64,000 nt of DNA from G963556115 sp963678205 (GTDB lineage Bacteria > Planctomycetota > SZUA-567): the NCBI GenBank assembly GCA_963678205.1, contig OY782760.1, forward strand, positions 1,798,001-1,862,000. Direction: 5' to 3'. Made by a program: the position numbers and the translations under genes. Positions 43,443 to 53,081 of the stretch are shown here, one piece after another. The number at the start of each line of letters is the position of its first letter. Position 1 is the first letter of the stretch. A model generated the notes under the pieces. The model was given only the letters and a program-made list of their open reading frames with translations. It was not told the DNA's origin and ran no database searches.

Positions 43443-44681
43443 ATGAGCGATAAGCTTGTTGGAAACGCAATTGTTTTCACCCAAGGGGGGCCTACTGCTG
43501 TTATAAATGCCAGTTGGGTCGGTGTTGTTGAAGGTCTTGCTGATGCAGAACAGATCACAGGTATCTGGGGTAGTTTGCACGGTATTGATGGTATTCTAAA
43601 TGAAGATTTTGTTGACTTGAGAGAGCAGAGCGTAGCTACTTTAAATGCTATTGCTCATACTCCTGCTACAGCTCTTGGTTCTACTCGTCACAAGCCAAAC
43701 AATGAAGCAAACATGAAGATGCTAGATGTATTTGAAAAGTATAATATTCGCTATGTCTTTGGAGCTGGTGGTAATGATACTTCAGAGTCCCTTGATATTA
43801 TCAATGATGCTGCGAAAGCAAGAGAATATGAACTTAGAATGTTCCATGTTTCTAAAACTGTTGATAACGACCTTATGGAAAATGACCATACACCAGGATA
43901 CGCTTCTGCTGCGCGTTATGTCGCGAATGCTTTTCGTGGAGCTGATCTTGATAATAAAGCTTTTGGTGGTGTTTATATTGGTGTATGTATGGGACGTCAC
44001 GCAGGATTCCTTACTGCGGCTGCAGCCCTTGGTAAAGAATTTAAAGATTCTGGACCGCACTTTGTATATGTACCAGAAGTTGCGTTTGATCTTGATAAGT
44101 TTGTCAAGGATGTTGGTGAAAAATATAAAGAGATTGGCCGTTGTGTAATCGCAGTATCTGAAGGTATCGAAGATGCTAATGGTACTCCAATTCTTGCTCT
44201 GCTTTCTCAAGGTGAGTTAGAAGCTGATAGTCATGGTAATGTACAGCTTTCTGGTACTGGTGCTCTTGCTGATGCTCTTGTGGGTAAACTTAAGGAATAC
44301 TTTTCTGAGCAGGGTATTGAAAGTAATCTTCGTGCTCGTGGCGACACATTTGGGTATCTACAGCGTTCTTGGCCTGACCAAAGCCCAGTAGATCGCGAAG
44401 AAGCTCTAAATGTAGGTCGTACTGCAGCTAAAGAAGCTCTAAGTGGAAACGTTGATGGTTCAATCGCTATTCAGCGGGTAAGTACTGAACCATATGAAGC
44501 TAAATTTGTTCGCGTTCCTCTGAAGGCTGTTGCTGGTAAAACCCGTCATCTTCCAAAAGAACATATTAATGCTGAAGGTAATAATGTTACTGAAGAGTTC
44601 ATTAAATGGGGTAAGCCGCTAATTGGCGAGCTTATTGGGATTGGTGAACTTGATATGACTAAAAAAGTTGCAAAAAAATAG
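43443..44681 (+). CDS. pfp: Pyrophosphate-dependent 6-phosphofructokinase
   Basis: 412 residues from the ATG at 43443 after GAGGAG. FTQGGPTAVINASWVG binds the phosphoryl donor. GAGGNDTSES, with Asp where ATP enzymes have Gly, and KTVDNDLMENDHTPGYASA (Lys-Thr-x-Asp-Asn-Asp) indicate PPi rather than ATP use. It reversibly phosphorylates fructose 6-phosphate, saving ATP in glycolysis. Downstream is a strong terminator. With apgM and gnd the window covers parts of central carbon metabolism. Confidence 0.9.
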   Translation: MSDKLVGNAIVFTQGGPTAVINASWVGVVEGLADAEQITGIWGSLHGIDGILNEDFVDLREQSVATLNAIAHTPATALGSTRHKPNNEANMKMLDVFEKYNIRYVFGAGGNDTSESLDIINDAAKAREYELRMFHVSKTVDNDLMENDHTPGYASAARYVANAFRGADLDNKAFGGVYIGVCMGRHAGFLTAAAALGKEFKDSGPHFVYVPEVAFDLDKFVKDVGEKYKEIGRCVIAVSEGIEDANGTPILALLSQGELEADSHGNVQLSGTGALADALVGKLKEYFSEQGIESNLRARGDTFGYLQRSWPDQSPVDREEALNVGRTAAKEALSGNVDGSIAIQRVSTEPYEAKFVRVPLKAVAGKTRHLPKEHINAEGNNVTEEFIKWGKPLIGELIGIGELDMTKKVAKK

Positions 44682-44700
44682 TAATATAGTCAGATTATTA

Positions 44701-44733
44701 ATGCCACTGAATTTATATTCAGTGGCATTTTTT
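44701..44733 (+). terminator. Terminator of the PFK gene
   Basis: Stem ATGCCACTGAAT (44701-44712) pairs with ATTCAGTGGCAT (44717-44728) around a four-base loop, followed by a run of Ts. Confidence 0.88.
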
Positions 44734-44756
44734 ATAGATTTTTAGCGGTTACTTTG

Positions 44757-45308
44757 TTAGTTATTATCTTCTGTTGAGATATGAAGTATCGTGTAAGTGG
44801 TACCTGAAATATTCTCAGTTTTTTTAAGATCATCTATAAAGTAAAATACAGAGTATCTCCATTCTTCTGGATTATAAATTACAATATACTCTGTGTGCTT
44901 TATTGTTGGAATTTCTGTACGTATTTGGTCTTGAATATTTTTCAAACTTTTTTGTGGTCTGATGTTATTAGAAAATTCAAAAAGGTACTGATTTGACATA
45001 ATTTTATTTGTGGTGGTATCTATCAGTGGTACGCCGATATTGACAGTTTGCCACCCAAATGAAGACAGAATGTTATCATAATACCCTTCAAATAAAAACT
45101 TATTCAACCCCTCATTACTCTTCCAAAAGTATAATGGTGAGTAACTGTTTTGTATATTATAGTTCACTTCATTCTCAGTTATTAAGTATAATTTGAATTT
45201 TAAATCCAGGAATCCGTCTGTCTTATGGCCATTTAACTTGATTCTTTTTTTAATTATATCCATGTTATAGTCAGTAGGTAGAGTAATTTTATATTGAGTT
45301 GTAATCAT
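44757..45308 (-). CDS. DUF4865-family protein
   Basis: 183 residues. The N-terminus MITTQYKITLPTDYNMDIIK, then GFLDLKFKLYLI and YSPLYFWKSNEGLNKFLFEG, follow the DUF4865 pattern. No catalytic motif or signal peptide can be named; the family is uncharacterised. It is transcribed against pfp and upstream of bioA. Confidence 0.7.
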   Translation of the reverse strand: MITTQYKITLPTDYNMDIIKKRIKLNGHKTDGFLDLKFKLYLITENEVNYNIQNSYSPLYFWKSNEGLNKFLFEGYYDNILSSFGWQTVNIGVPLIDTTTNKIMSNQYLFEFSNNIRPQKSLKNIQDQIRTEIPTIKHTEYIVIYNPEEWRYSVFYFIDDLKKTENISGTTYTILHISTEDNN

Positions 45309-45393
45309 TTTAAAGCTCCTTTTTTAAGGAAAAAAAAGATTAATATTAATTTCAAAAATTATAGTTAATAAAGATTAATTATAATCCAAGGTA

Positions 45394-46668
45394 TTAACGC
45401 TCAAAGTGTTTAAGTTGTATAGACTGGATAAGTACAGAGCAAAGTATCTGAAGTTGGGGAGGTGTAATAATAAACGGTGGCATTATATATATAAGCTTTC
45501 CAAAAGGTCTAATCCAGACGCCATTATCTATAAAGAACTTTTGTATTTCTTTTATTTTAACAGGATGCTTGGTCTCTATAACTCCAATTGCTCCAAGTAC
45601 CCTGACATCTTCAACAAGTGGCGATGCTAAAACGGGTAATAAATTTTTTCTAAGGATGCATTCTATTACGTTAACCCTTTCCTGCCAGTTGCTATTTGTC
45701 AGAAGTTTGATGCTTGCTGAGGCTACGGCAGTAGCAAGTGGATTACCCATAAAGGTTGGTCCGTGCATCAAAGTACCAATTTGCTCAGCTATTTTCTGAC
45801 TAGTAATAGTAGCTGCAAGCGTCATGTACCCGCCTGTTATCGCTTTACCTATACAGAGTATGTCAGGGGTGACCGCAGCGTGCTCAAAGGCAAAAAGCTT
45901 TCCAGTGCGTCCGAAGCCTGTTGCTATTTCATCAAAAATAAGAAGGGTGTTGTATTTGTCGCATAGCTCTCGCAATTTTACCAGATAATCGCTGGAGTAA
46001 AACCACATACCGCCTGCGCCTTGTACGATTGGTTCTAGTATGACTGCAGCCAGAGTTTTGTGCTTTTTTTTGAAGAATTCATTAAGTTCTTTTGTGTCCT
46101 GTGGCTGTAATATTTCACCGAATCTGGTTTCTGGACGAGAAATAAAATTATGGATGGGTAAGAAGTCTTTGAATAAATGATGCATACCATTATCAGGATC
46201 AGTTACAGACATTGCGCCTGTTGTATCGCCGTGGTATCCACCTCTGATTGTAACAAATTCTTTTTTCTCTGTATTCGATGAATTCTGCCAGTATTGTAGA
46301 GCCATCTTTAGAGATACTTCTACAGCTACTGATCCGGAATCAGCAAAGAAGAGGCAGTCAAATTTTTCTGGCAGTAGATCAAGTACAGATTTTGCTGCAT
46401 TAATTGCGGGATCGTGGGTAAGACCTCCAAACATAATATGTGACATTCGAGTGACTTGATCGTTGATCGCTTTGTTGAGTACAGGGTGATTATATCCATG
46501 TACTGCACACCACCATGAAGACATGCCGTCAATGAGTTTTTTTGAGTCCTCAAGTTCAATATAAACTCCGCTGCATGATTTAACTTTATAACATGGGAGT
46601 GGATCCTTCATCGAGGTATATGGATGCCAGATATGATCCTTGTCGAAGTTATTGGTAGTATTATTCAT
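45394..46668 (-). CDS. bioA: Adenosylmethionine-8-amino-7-oxononanoate aminotransferase
   Basis: Class III PLP aminotransferase, 424 residues. DGMSSWWCAVHGYNHP, GGYHGDTTGAMSVTDP, the PLP Asp in LIFDEIATGFGRTG and the PLP Lys in GKAITGG are BioA blocks. It makes 7,8-diaminononanoate from KAPA, with S-adenosylmethionine as amino donor. Its ATG overlaps the end of bioD by eight bases, so the two biotin genes are coupled. bioB and bioF are not in the window. Confidence 0.92.
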   Translation of the reverse strand: MNNTTNNFDKDHIWHPYTSMKDPLPCYKVKSCSGVYIELEDSKKLIDGMSSWWCAVHGYNHPVLNKAINDQVTRMSHIMFGGLTHDPAINAAKSVLDLLPEKFDCLFFADSGSVAVEVSLKMALQYWQNSSNTEKKEFVTIRGGYHGDTTGAMSVTDPDNGMHHLFKDFLPIHNFISRPETRFGEILQPQDTKELNEFFKKKHKTLAAVILEPIVQGAGGMWFYSSDYLVKLRELCDKYNTLLIFDEIATGFGRTGKLFAFEHAAVTPDILCIGKAITGGYMTLAATITSQKIAEQIGTLMHGPTFMGNPLATAVASASIKLLTNSNWQERVNVIECILRKNLLPVLASPLVEDVRVLGAIGVIETKHPVKIKEIQKFFIDNGVWIRPFGKLIYIMPPFIITPPQLQILCSVLIQSIQLKHFER

Positions 46669-47422
46669 AAGTTTGTTCTTTTGACATTACATGTTGTACC
46701 GTTGGAGCTAATTTATCTGCATAAGCGTTCCAGAATTCTAAATTGTTTTTGCTCAAGTCAGAGGTATAAGGAATTTCACAGAGTGAAGGAACTCCTGAAC
46801 ATGTAGATATAATTTTTGGATTATCTTTGCGAATATAGTTGTCATTCTCTGTTGGCTCAGTTGTATTATTCATAATAATAGCAAGTGGTGGTAATTCAGC
46901 GTTTACTAGCGCTTCAACAGAAAGTAGGGCATCGTTGATACAGCCAAGTTTATTGTTTGCGACAAGGATTGTTTCGTATTGTAGTATTACAGCCAGATCT
47001 CTAAAGTTTTCATTGAGGTTTACTGGTACAAGAATTCCGCCAGCTCCTTCAACAATTACTAGGTCGTAATCTTTTTCTACTTCCTTAATGTCGCAGTATA
47101 TTTTGCTTATGGAAATTTCCTCTGTATTTGATATATTTGCGGCGAGGTGGGGGGAACACGCAGGAAGATATTTATATGAGTTATTCTTTTGTAATAATTT
47201 GGCTTCTTCCTCAGAATTACAACAGATAGTAGAAACAAATTCAAGATCTGGAAGAATAAGCTCGGTCTTACCTTCTGGGGTTATTTTTGCAGAACATCCC
47301 GTCTGTATTGGTTTGAAAACGGTGGCATTGATACCAAGTCGTTTCGCACTCAACAATAACAAAGACGTAGTAATAGTTTTACCAATATCTGTTCCGCACC
47401 CAGTAATAAATATCCCGCTCAT
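46661..47422 (-). CDS. bioD: Dethiobiotin synthetase
   Basis: 253 residues. The P-loop GCGTDIGKTITTSLLL is the BioD signature, followed by FKPIQTGCS and EGAGGILVPVN. It makes dethiobiotin from 7,8-diaminononanoate, CO2 and ATP. It lies immediately upstream of bioA and overlaps it by eight bases. The ATG follows ATGAGGGACATTACAA. Confidence 0.92.
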   Translation of the reverse strand: MSGIFITGCGTDIGKTITTSLLLLSAKRLGINATVFKPIQTGCSAKITPEGKTELILPDLEFVSTICCNSEEEAKLLQKNNSYKYLPACSPHLAANISNTEEISISKIYCDIKEVEKDYDLVIVEGAGGILVPVNLNENFRDLAVILQYETILVANNKLGCINDALLSVEALVNAELPPLAIIMNNTTEPTENDNYIRKDNPKIISTCSGVPSLCEIPYTSDLSKNNLEFWNAYADKLAPTVQHVMSKEQTYE

Positions 47423-47456
47423 TTGTAATGTCCCTCATAATAAATATCTTTGTATC

Positions 47457-48233
47457 TTAAATATTATAATCAAAATCAGCATATAAAAAAGTATGATCTG
47501 ATGGTTTTTCTTTTAGCCTTGGCTCTATATCAACAATACAGCCTTTAGCAGTCTTCGTAACTTTTTCTGTGCTCAGGATATGGTCTATTCTCCAGCCAAT
47601 TTTACGGTTTACTGCATTCTTAACTCGGTAGTCCCAGTAGGTGTAGTTTTCTGCTTCAGGGATAAACTTTCTGAAAATGTCTGTAAAGCCAAATTCACAT
47701 ACATTATTAAATGCTTCAATAACTTCCTGACAGTGGCACACATGCCCCCAAATTCTCTTTGAATTATGTACATCAATTGGTTCAGGGGCAACGTTTAAGT
47801 CGCCTACCCATATAACATTTTCACCACTTAATCTTGAATCAAAATATTTTCTGAGCCTTCTGAACCATTCGAGTTTGAAGCCGAACATCTCGTGGTCGAT
47901 AGATCTGCCTTGTGGAACGTAGGTGTTGATTATGTTGAGGCTCCCAAACTTGGTGTGAACCATACGTGTATTACTCAGACCATCATCGTCAAGTAGACCA
48001 AAGCTGATAAAGTCAGGGATGCTTTTGCTTATAACAGCTACTCCGTTATAAGATTTTTCTCCTGCAAAGGCTGCATGCCATCCAGCATCCAGTAGTGTCT
48101 GGATAGGAAAATCCTTGTCCTGCGACTTTGTTTCTTGAATTGCCAGAATATCAGGCTGGTTTTTATCAAGCCATTCAAGAATCGCTGGTAGCCTAGTTCT
48201 GATAGAATTAGCATTGAATGTTGCAATTCTCAT
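47457..48233 (-). CDS. xthA: Exodeoxyribonuclease III
   Basis: 258 residues. TFNANSIRTRLPAILEWL, QETKSQDKDFP (metal Glu), WVGDLNVAPEPIDVHN and the C-terminal SDHTFLYADF are ExoIII signatures. It removes AP sites and 3' blocked ends in base-excision repair. The ATG follows GAGGTAAAAGACT. It lies between bioD and the kinase gene in the same direction. Confidence 0.93.
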   Translation of the reverse strand: MRIATFNANSIRTRLPAILEWLDKNQPDILAIQETKSQDKDFPIQTLLDAGWHAAFAGEKSYNGVAVISKSIPDFISFGLLDDDGLSNTRMVHTKFGSLNIINTYVPQGRSIDHEMFGFKLEWFRRLRKYFDSRLSGENVIWVGDLNVAPEPIDVHNSKRIWGHVCHCQEVIEAFNNVCEFGFTDIFRKFIPEAENYTYWDYRVKNAVNRKIGWRIDHILSTEKVTKTAKGCIVDIEPRLKEKPSDHTFLYADFDYNI

Positions 48234-48245
48234 AGTCTTTTACCT

Positions 48246-49532
48246 CTAAAGAATATCTAATAAATCAAGAATAATAACCAATATAGTTGAGAACATCAGC
48301 GCTATAATTGCCCCAATTATAACCCCTGTATTTTTGCTGTTTCTGCTTTTCCATTTGAGTAGCCTGTCAACTGGCGTATATTGCATGGCAGTAACTTCTC
48401 TATTCTCCAGATATGCTTTAAGATCATCTGAAAGCACTTCAGCACTCTGATATCTGTCTTCAGGGTTGGGCATAGTACATTTTGCAATTACCGCCTGCAG
48501 CTCTTTAGGAACTTTGATTTTATGATTTAAAGTGCTGGCATCAATCGGGCCAGCTTTTCCTACCTGCATGAGAGTTACCGTTGACTCGGAACTTCTGAAA
48601 ACTCTGACAAGAGTAATGATCTCAGCAAGTAACAGACCCAGAGAAAAGATATCTGAAGCAGGACTTATTTTATCTAGTTCACCTCGCGCTTGTTCGGGGC
48701 TCATATATGATGGTGTCCCGGCGATTGAGCCAACCATTGTGCTCATAGAGTGGTTGTTGCGAACTGTAGAGACCTCACTTGGCTTGACAACAGAACTGTC
48801 GCTAAGCACTTTTGCCAGTCCCCAGTCCATAATTTGAATTTCGCCATATTCACCGATGATTATATTGTCGGGCTTTAAATCACGGTGTACTACACCTCTA
48901 CTATGTGCATACGCGATACCATTACACAAAAGTGAAAATCTACGTAAAAGCCTTTTACGGTATCTGACAAAATCATTTGAATTGTCAACTCTTCTTTCAT
49001 TTATTACTTCTGAAAGCAACTTTCCCCGCACTTTCTTCATCGTAAAGTATGGGAGTCCTCCAGGCATCAATCCTATTTCATGAACAGGGACAATTGTAGG
49101 GTGTTCCAGTTGTGCAATAATTTGAGCCTCGGCAATAAATCTGGCTATCCTGTCTCTATCAAGGCCACTATTTTCCTGTAAAATTTTTATTGCAACATTT
49201 CTTTTCAGGTGTTCATCTGTTGCTTCTGTAACCTGCCCAATGGCACCACGTCCAAGCTCGTCTCCCATAATATAGCGAGCCATTATTTCCTCAGCTTCTT
49301 CTTTTTCATAAGAAATAACAGGGGTAGCATCTGAAAGATGCTGCAAAAATTTTTCGAGTTCGCCTTGTACATGTTTGCCGACAGATAAAATTCTATTTGA
49401 GTCAACTTTCTCAACCTTTGGCGAAAAATCAATTGTCTCTCCTGAAGAAAATTCTTCTGGCTCTAATCCGTCTTCTCCAAGTTCTGTAAGAAATTGGGTT
49501 TCATCTGACTTTGCTGGGTCTGGCTCGTCCAT
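48246..49532 (-). CDS. Serine/threonine protein kinase with one C-terminal membrane helix
   Basis: 428 residues. The acidic N-terminal region (1-85) is low-complexity. The kinase domain runs 87-375: GRGAIGQV (94-101), the invariant Lys in VAIKIL (116), HRDLKPDNI, and DWGLAKV, in which the usual DFG is DWG as often seen in planctomycete-group kinases. A membrane helix at about 400-425 follows. It may phosphorylate FHA-binding partners such as the FHA-GAF protein at 1.2-2.6 kb. It is 12 bases upstream of xthA. Confidence 0.9.
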   Translation of the reverse strand: MDEPDPAKSDETQFLTELGEDGLEPEEFSSGETIDFSPKVEKVDSNRILSVGKHVQGELEKFLQHLSDATPVISYEKEEAEEIMARYIMGDELGRGAIGQVTEATDEHLKRNVAIKILQENSGLDRDRIARFIAEAQIIAQLEHPTIVPVHEIGLMPGGLPYFTMKKVRGKLLSEVINERRVDNSNDFVRYRKRLLRRFSLLCNGIAYAHSRGVVHRDLKPDNIIIGEYGEIQIMDWGLAKVLSDSSVVKPSEVSTVRNNHSMSTMVGSIAGTPSYMSPEQARGELDKISPASDIFSLGLLLAEIITLVRVFRSSESTVTLMQVGKAGPIDASTLNHKIKVPKELQAVIAKCTMPNPEDRYQSAEVLSDDLKAYLENREVTAMQYTPVDRLLKWKSRNSKNTGVIIGAIIALMFSTILVIILDLLDIL

Positions 49533-49993
49533 AAATTATTTTTATCCCGTGGTTAACACTAATTTTATCTGTAATATATAATGTCTAATTTAAACTATTC
49601 AACTTCAATTGAATATTATATTAGATTGTTAAATATAATAAAGAGTTAAACTAGATATATTGATTTTATCATTTTTAGCAATATAAAGGTAGCTTTCTAT
49701 TATATCTAGGTATATAACTTCTTTCTTGACAATAAGAATTAATAGTAATATCATTACTAATAGTTTATACGATGAAGGTGGATTTTCAAGTTAATAATAT
49801 ATTAGCAGTGTTTTAAGAATAAGCTTGCAATTGGTGGTTACTAATTTTGCCATTTAAAATTGTGAAAATATATTTATAATTTACGCCGAGCTAGTTGTAG
49901 TTTGAATAATTAACTCTTTTAATTAAGAGAAAATATATATATGTGTAATGATATGAATTTAATTTATTTTAAAATATAATTGGGAGTAAAATT
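49533..49993. other. 461-base divergent control region
   Basis: AT-rich. Contains the promoter at 49726-49754 and a short inverted repeat CTCTTTTAATTAAGAG near 49914-49929. No known riboswitch fold was recognised in the roughly 230-base leader that follows the promoter. Confidence 0.4.
49726..49754 (+). promoter_or_regulatory. Sigma70 promoter of the radical SAM gene
   Basis: TTGACA (49726-49731), 17-base spacer and TATCAT (49749-49754). The leader to the start codon is about 230 bases. Confidence 0.65.
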
Positions 49994-51481
49994 TTGTTTA
50001 ACATAGGAAAAATGAAAAGTTTTTTGCTTGCAAAAGGTATGGAAAAAGCACTGCCATTTCTTTCTGATCATAGCCCTGATACGCTTATTAAACTTATTGA
50101 TATGATGCGTAAAAGAGGTGTAGAGCGCATGAAGGCATACCATAAAGGAACTGAGCAGGAGCTTGCAAGAAGAGTAGAAGGTGCGAACGCATTCTTTGAA
50201 ATGATCAAGAGAAATTTGCCACACTATAGCAAGGCTACACAAAAAAATCTTTGCTATAATATGTATTATAATGCTATTACTTCTGGTGAAGATATTAGAG
50301 AAGCGTACTTTAAGAGACATGGAGAATATCCTCCATTCTTCCTGGCAATATCTCCATCAATGGCGTGTGATTTGAGATGTTTTGGGTGCTATGCGTGGAA
50401 ATATCCAAAAGAAAAGAGCCTTTCTAAAGAGAAAGTTCAGGAAATAATCACTGAAGCTAAAGAAAAAATGGGTATTTATTTCTTCACTATTACTGGTGGT
50501 GAACCAACATTCTGGCCGCCGCTTGAAGAGCTTGTTCGTGAAAACTCTGATTGCTTCTTCCATGTATATACGCATGGTATGAACATTGATGACGCTACTG
50601 CTAAACGCTGGGCTGAATATGGTAATATTCATCCATCCATCTCTATTGAAGGTAATCCAGAATTGACAGATGCTCGTCGTGGTGAAGGAGCGTATAAAAA
50701 AATTACTGCTTCTATGGAGCGCCTCAGAGATAATGGAGTACTATTTGGCTTTTCTATCACTCATACATCAAAGAATCATGATGTTGTATGCTCTGGTGAA
50801 TATATGGATGAGATGGTAAGACTTGGTGCTAGTTACGGCTGGTTCTTCCAGTATCAGCCTATAGGAAGAGACCCAGATTTGTCATTGCTTCCTTCTGCTG
50901 AGCAGAGATATGCTAGACGTGATGCTGTACTCAAGTTTCGCCGAGAGAAACCTATTCTCACTTATGACTTCTGGAATGATGGCGATTCATGTGAAGGCTG
51001 TATTGCGTGGGGTAGAAAGTATGTTCATATTACTGCGCAGGGGCTTGTTGAGCCATGTGTGTTTGTGCACTTTGCTGTTGATAGTATTCATGAAAAATCT
51101 CTTGAAGAGTGTCTTAATAGTTCATGCTTCAAAGATGCAAGACGTCGTCAGCCATTTACTAAGGATTTGCGTAGTCCATGTCCTCAAATTGACCAACCTC
51201 ATCAACTCAAAGAATTATATGAAACATATAATATGAAGCCTACCCATGAGGGTGCTGAAAAGATTGTTACTGAACTTCATGATTTTGTCTGCAATATGAG
51301 TCAGGAATATAAAGACATTCTTCCTGATGATGACGGTGCTATGAAAGAGAAAATGTCAAGTGAAGGTAATAAAGGCGGATTCTCTAGTGAGATAAGTAAA
51401 GAAGATATTGCTAGTATTGATGATGTTGAAGTGCCTTTCAAAGATGAAATTGGTACTTATACCAGCACAAAACCAGAGTAA
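49994..51481 (+). CDS. Radical SAM protein with SPASM-like region
   Basis: 495 residues. The radical SAM motif SPSMACDLRCFGCYAWK (CxxxCxxC) and TITGGEPTFWP are clear. The late cysteines (CEGCIAWGRKY, EPCVFVHF, SPCPQI) suggest auxiliary [4Fe-4S] clusters as in SPASM proteins. The target is unknown. The C-terminal 60 residues are acidic and disordered. TTG at 49994 is preferred because GGGAG lies seven bases upstream; ATG at 50012 is the alternative. Confidence 0.8.
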   Translation: MFNIGKMKSFLLAKGMEKALPFLSDHSPDTLIKLIDMMRKRGVERMKAYHKGTEQELARRVEGANAFFEMIKRNLPHYSKATQKNLCYNMYYNAITSGEDIREAYFKRHGEYPPFFLAISPSMACDLRCFGCYAWKYPKEKSLSKEKVQEIITEAKEKMGIYFFTITGGEPTFWPPLEELVRENSDCFFHVYTHGMNIDDATAKRWAEYGNIHPSISIEGNPELTDARRGEGAYKKITASMERLRDNGVLFGFSITHTSKNHDVVCSGEYMDEMVRLGASYGWFFQYQPIGRDPDLSLLPSAEQRYARRDAVLKFRREKPILTYDFWNDGDSCEGCIAWGRKYVHITAQGLVEPCVFVHFAVDSIHEKSLEECLNSSCFKDARRRQPFTKDLRSPCPQIDQPHQLKELYETYNMKPTHEGAEKIVTELHDFVCNMSQEYKDILPDDDGAMKEKMSSEGNKGGFSSEISKEDIASIDDVEVPFKDEIGTYTSTKPE

Positions 51482-51514
51482 ACAATAAAGAGTAAATGTA
51501 AACTGTTTTTTCAT

Positions 51515-51545
51515 GAGCTAGGATAACATTTTGTTATCCTAGCTC
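51515..51545 (+). terminator. Terminator of the radical SAM gene
   Basis: GAGCTAGGATAAC (51515-51527) and its complement (51533-51545) form a perfect hairpin, followed by GCTTTTAA. Confidence 0.8.
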
Positions 51546-51659
51546 GCTTTTAATTTGCAATTTAATTGAAAAAAACACAATTAAAACTATAATTATGAGT
51601 AATTGTGGATTATAGAGCTTAAATAAAAATTTGTCTGTAAAAGAGGTGGGATTTGTACA

Positions 51660-53081
51660 ATGAAAAAACTTGCAGAGATTGGTGTATTCGGAATAGGAGT
51701 TATGGGTAGAAGTCTGGCTCTGAATTTTGCGGATAATGGTGGGTATACTGTTGCATTATACAATAGAACACATAAAAAGGTAGAAAATCTAGTTGATTCA
51801 GAAGAAGCTGTGGGCTTTAGCTTTATAAAAACAGCTAGCGTAAAAGAGTTTGTTGAGTCACTTGCTTCTCCTAGGAAGATTGTACTGATGGTGCCGGCAG
51901 GTGAAATGGTGGATAAGTGTTTGAATACTCTGCTGCCTTTGCTTGATGAAAATGATATAATAATTGATGGCGGAAACTCTTTCTATAAAGATACGATCAG
52001 GAGAGAAAAGGAGTTAAGTAAAAAGTCTATCTATTTCTTTGGAGTTGGAATTTCTGGAGGGGAAGAAGGAGCTAGGAACGGAGCTTCTATAATGCCTGGT
52101 GGGAGTGCTGAGGCATATCATTTGATTAAAGAGCCTCTTGAGCGCGTAGCGGCTAAATATGACGGTGTTCCGTGCTGTTGCCATATTGGCGAGAATGGCG
52201 CTGGACATTATGTAAAGATGATTCATAACGGCATTGAATACGCTGATATGCAGTTGATTTCTGAGGCGTATTATATTTTGAAAAATTATTTAAAGCTCGA
52301 TTATTCTGAAATGGCGGATGTGTTTAGTGATTGGAACAGCCGCTCTCTTGGTGGGTATCTCATAGAGATTACAGCCAATATATTGAGGAAAGCGGATTCG
52401 GAGACCTCTAAACCTATACTTGATATTATTCTTGATAGAGCGGGACAAAAAGGTACAGGAAAATGGACAGCTCAGGCTGCTCTAGATCTTGGGGTTTCGG
52501 CTCCGACTATTAGTTCTTCAGTATTTGCCAGATGCAGTAGTTCGGATTTGGAAGAGAGAAGTCTGGCGGTAGATGTTTTTCCTGCGGTTGATTATGAATT
52601 TACAGGGAATAAAATTGATGCTATAGAAGCAGTATATGATAGTTTATTGGCGTCTAAAATTGTTGCATATGCTCAAGGTTTTAAAATTCTTGACGTAGCT
52701 TCAAAGCAGTATGGCTGGGATCTGGATTATGTTCGTATCAGCTCTATATGGAGAAATGGGTGCATTATTAGAGCTAAAATGCTCAATGATATTTCCAAAG
52801 CCTATACTGATAACTCTGGTCTGTTGAATATGATGCTGGCTCCTGAGTTTGCTGATATTATTATAAGATGTGAGAGTAACTGGAGGTCAATTGTTGCTGA
52901 ATCGTTGCAGGCTGGTATTCCGCTTCCTGCATTCAGTAGTGCTTTGTCTTACTATCAAGCACTCAGAAGTAAGCGATTATGGACAGATCTCATTCAAGCT
53001 CAGCGGGATTATTTTGGTGCTCATACTTTTGAGCGAATCGATAAACCTCAAGGTGAGTTCTTCCATGTCAACTGGTCTTAA
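51660..53081 (+). CDS. gnd: 6-phosphogluconate dehydrogenase (decarboxylating)
   Basis: 473 residues. The NAD(P)-binding IGVFGIGVMGRSLALNFAD, the catalytic region IMPGGSAEAYHLIKE, and AGHYVKMIHNGIEYADMQLI (catalytic Lys and His) fit Gnd of the long type. It makes ribulose 5-phosphate and CO2. The end overlaps the rsmJ start by 17 bases. Confidence 0.93.
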   Translation: MKKLAEIGVFGIGVMGRSLALNFADNGGYTVALYNRTHKKVENLVDSEEAVGFSFIKTASVKEFVESLASPRKIVLMVPAGEMVDKCLNTLLPLLDENDIIIDGGNSFYKDTIRREKELSKKSIYFFGVGISGGEEGARNGASIMPGGSAEAYHLIKEPLERVAAKYDGVPCCCHIGENGAGHYVKMIHNGIEYADMQLISEAYYILKNYLKLDYSEMADVFSDWNSRSLGGYLIEITANILRKADSETSKPILDIILDRAGQKGTGKWTAQAALDLGVSAPTISSSVFARCSSSDLEERSLAVDVFPAVDYEFTGNKIDAIEAVYDSLLASKIVAYAQGFKILDVASKQYGWDLDYVRISSIWRNGCIIRAKMLNDISKAYTDNSGLLNMMLAPEFADIIIRCESNWRSIVAESLQAGIPLPAFSSALSYYQALRSKRLWTDLIQAQRDYFGAHTFERIDKPQGEFFHVNWS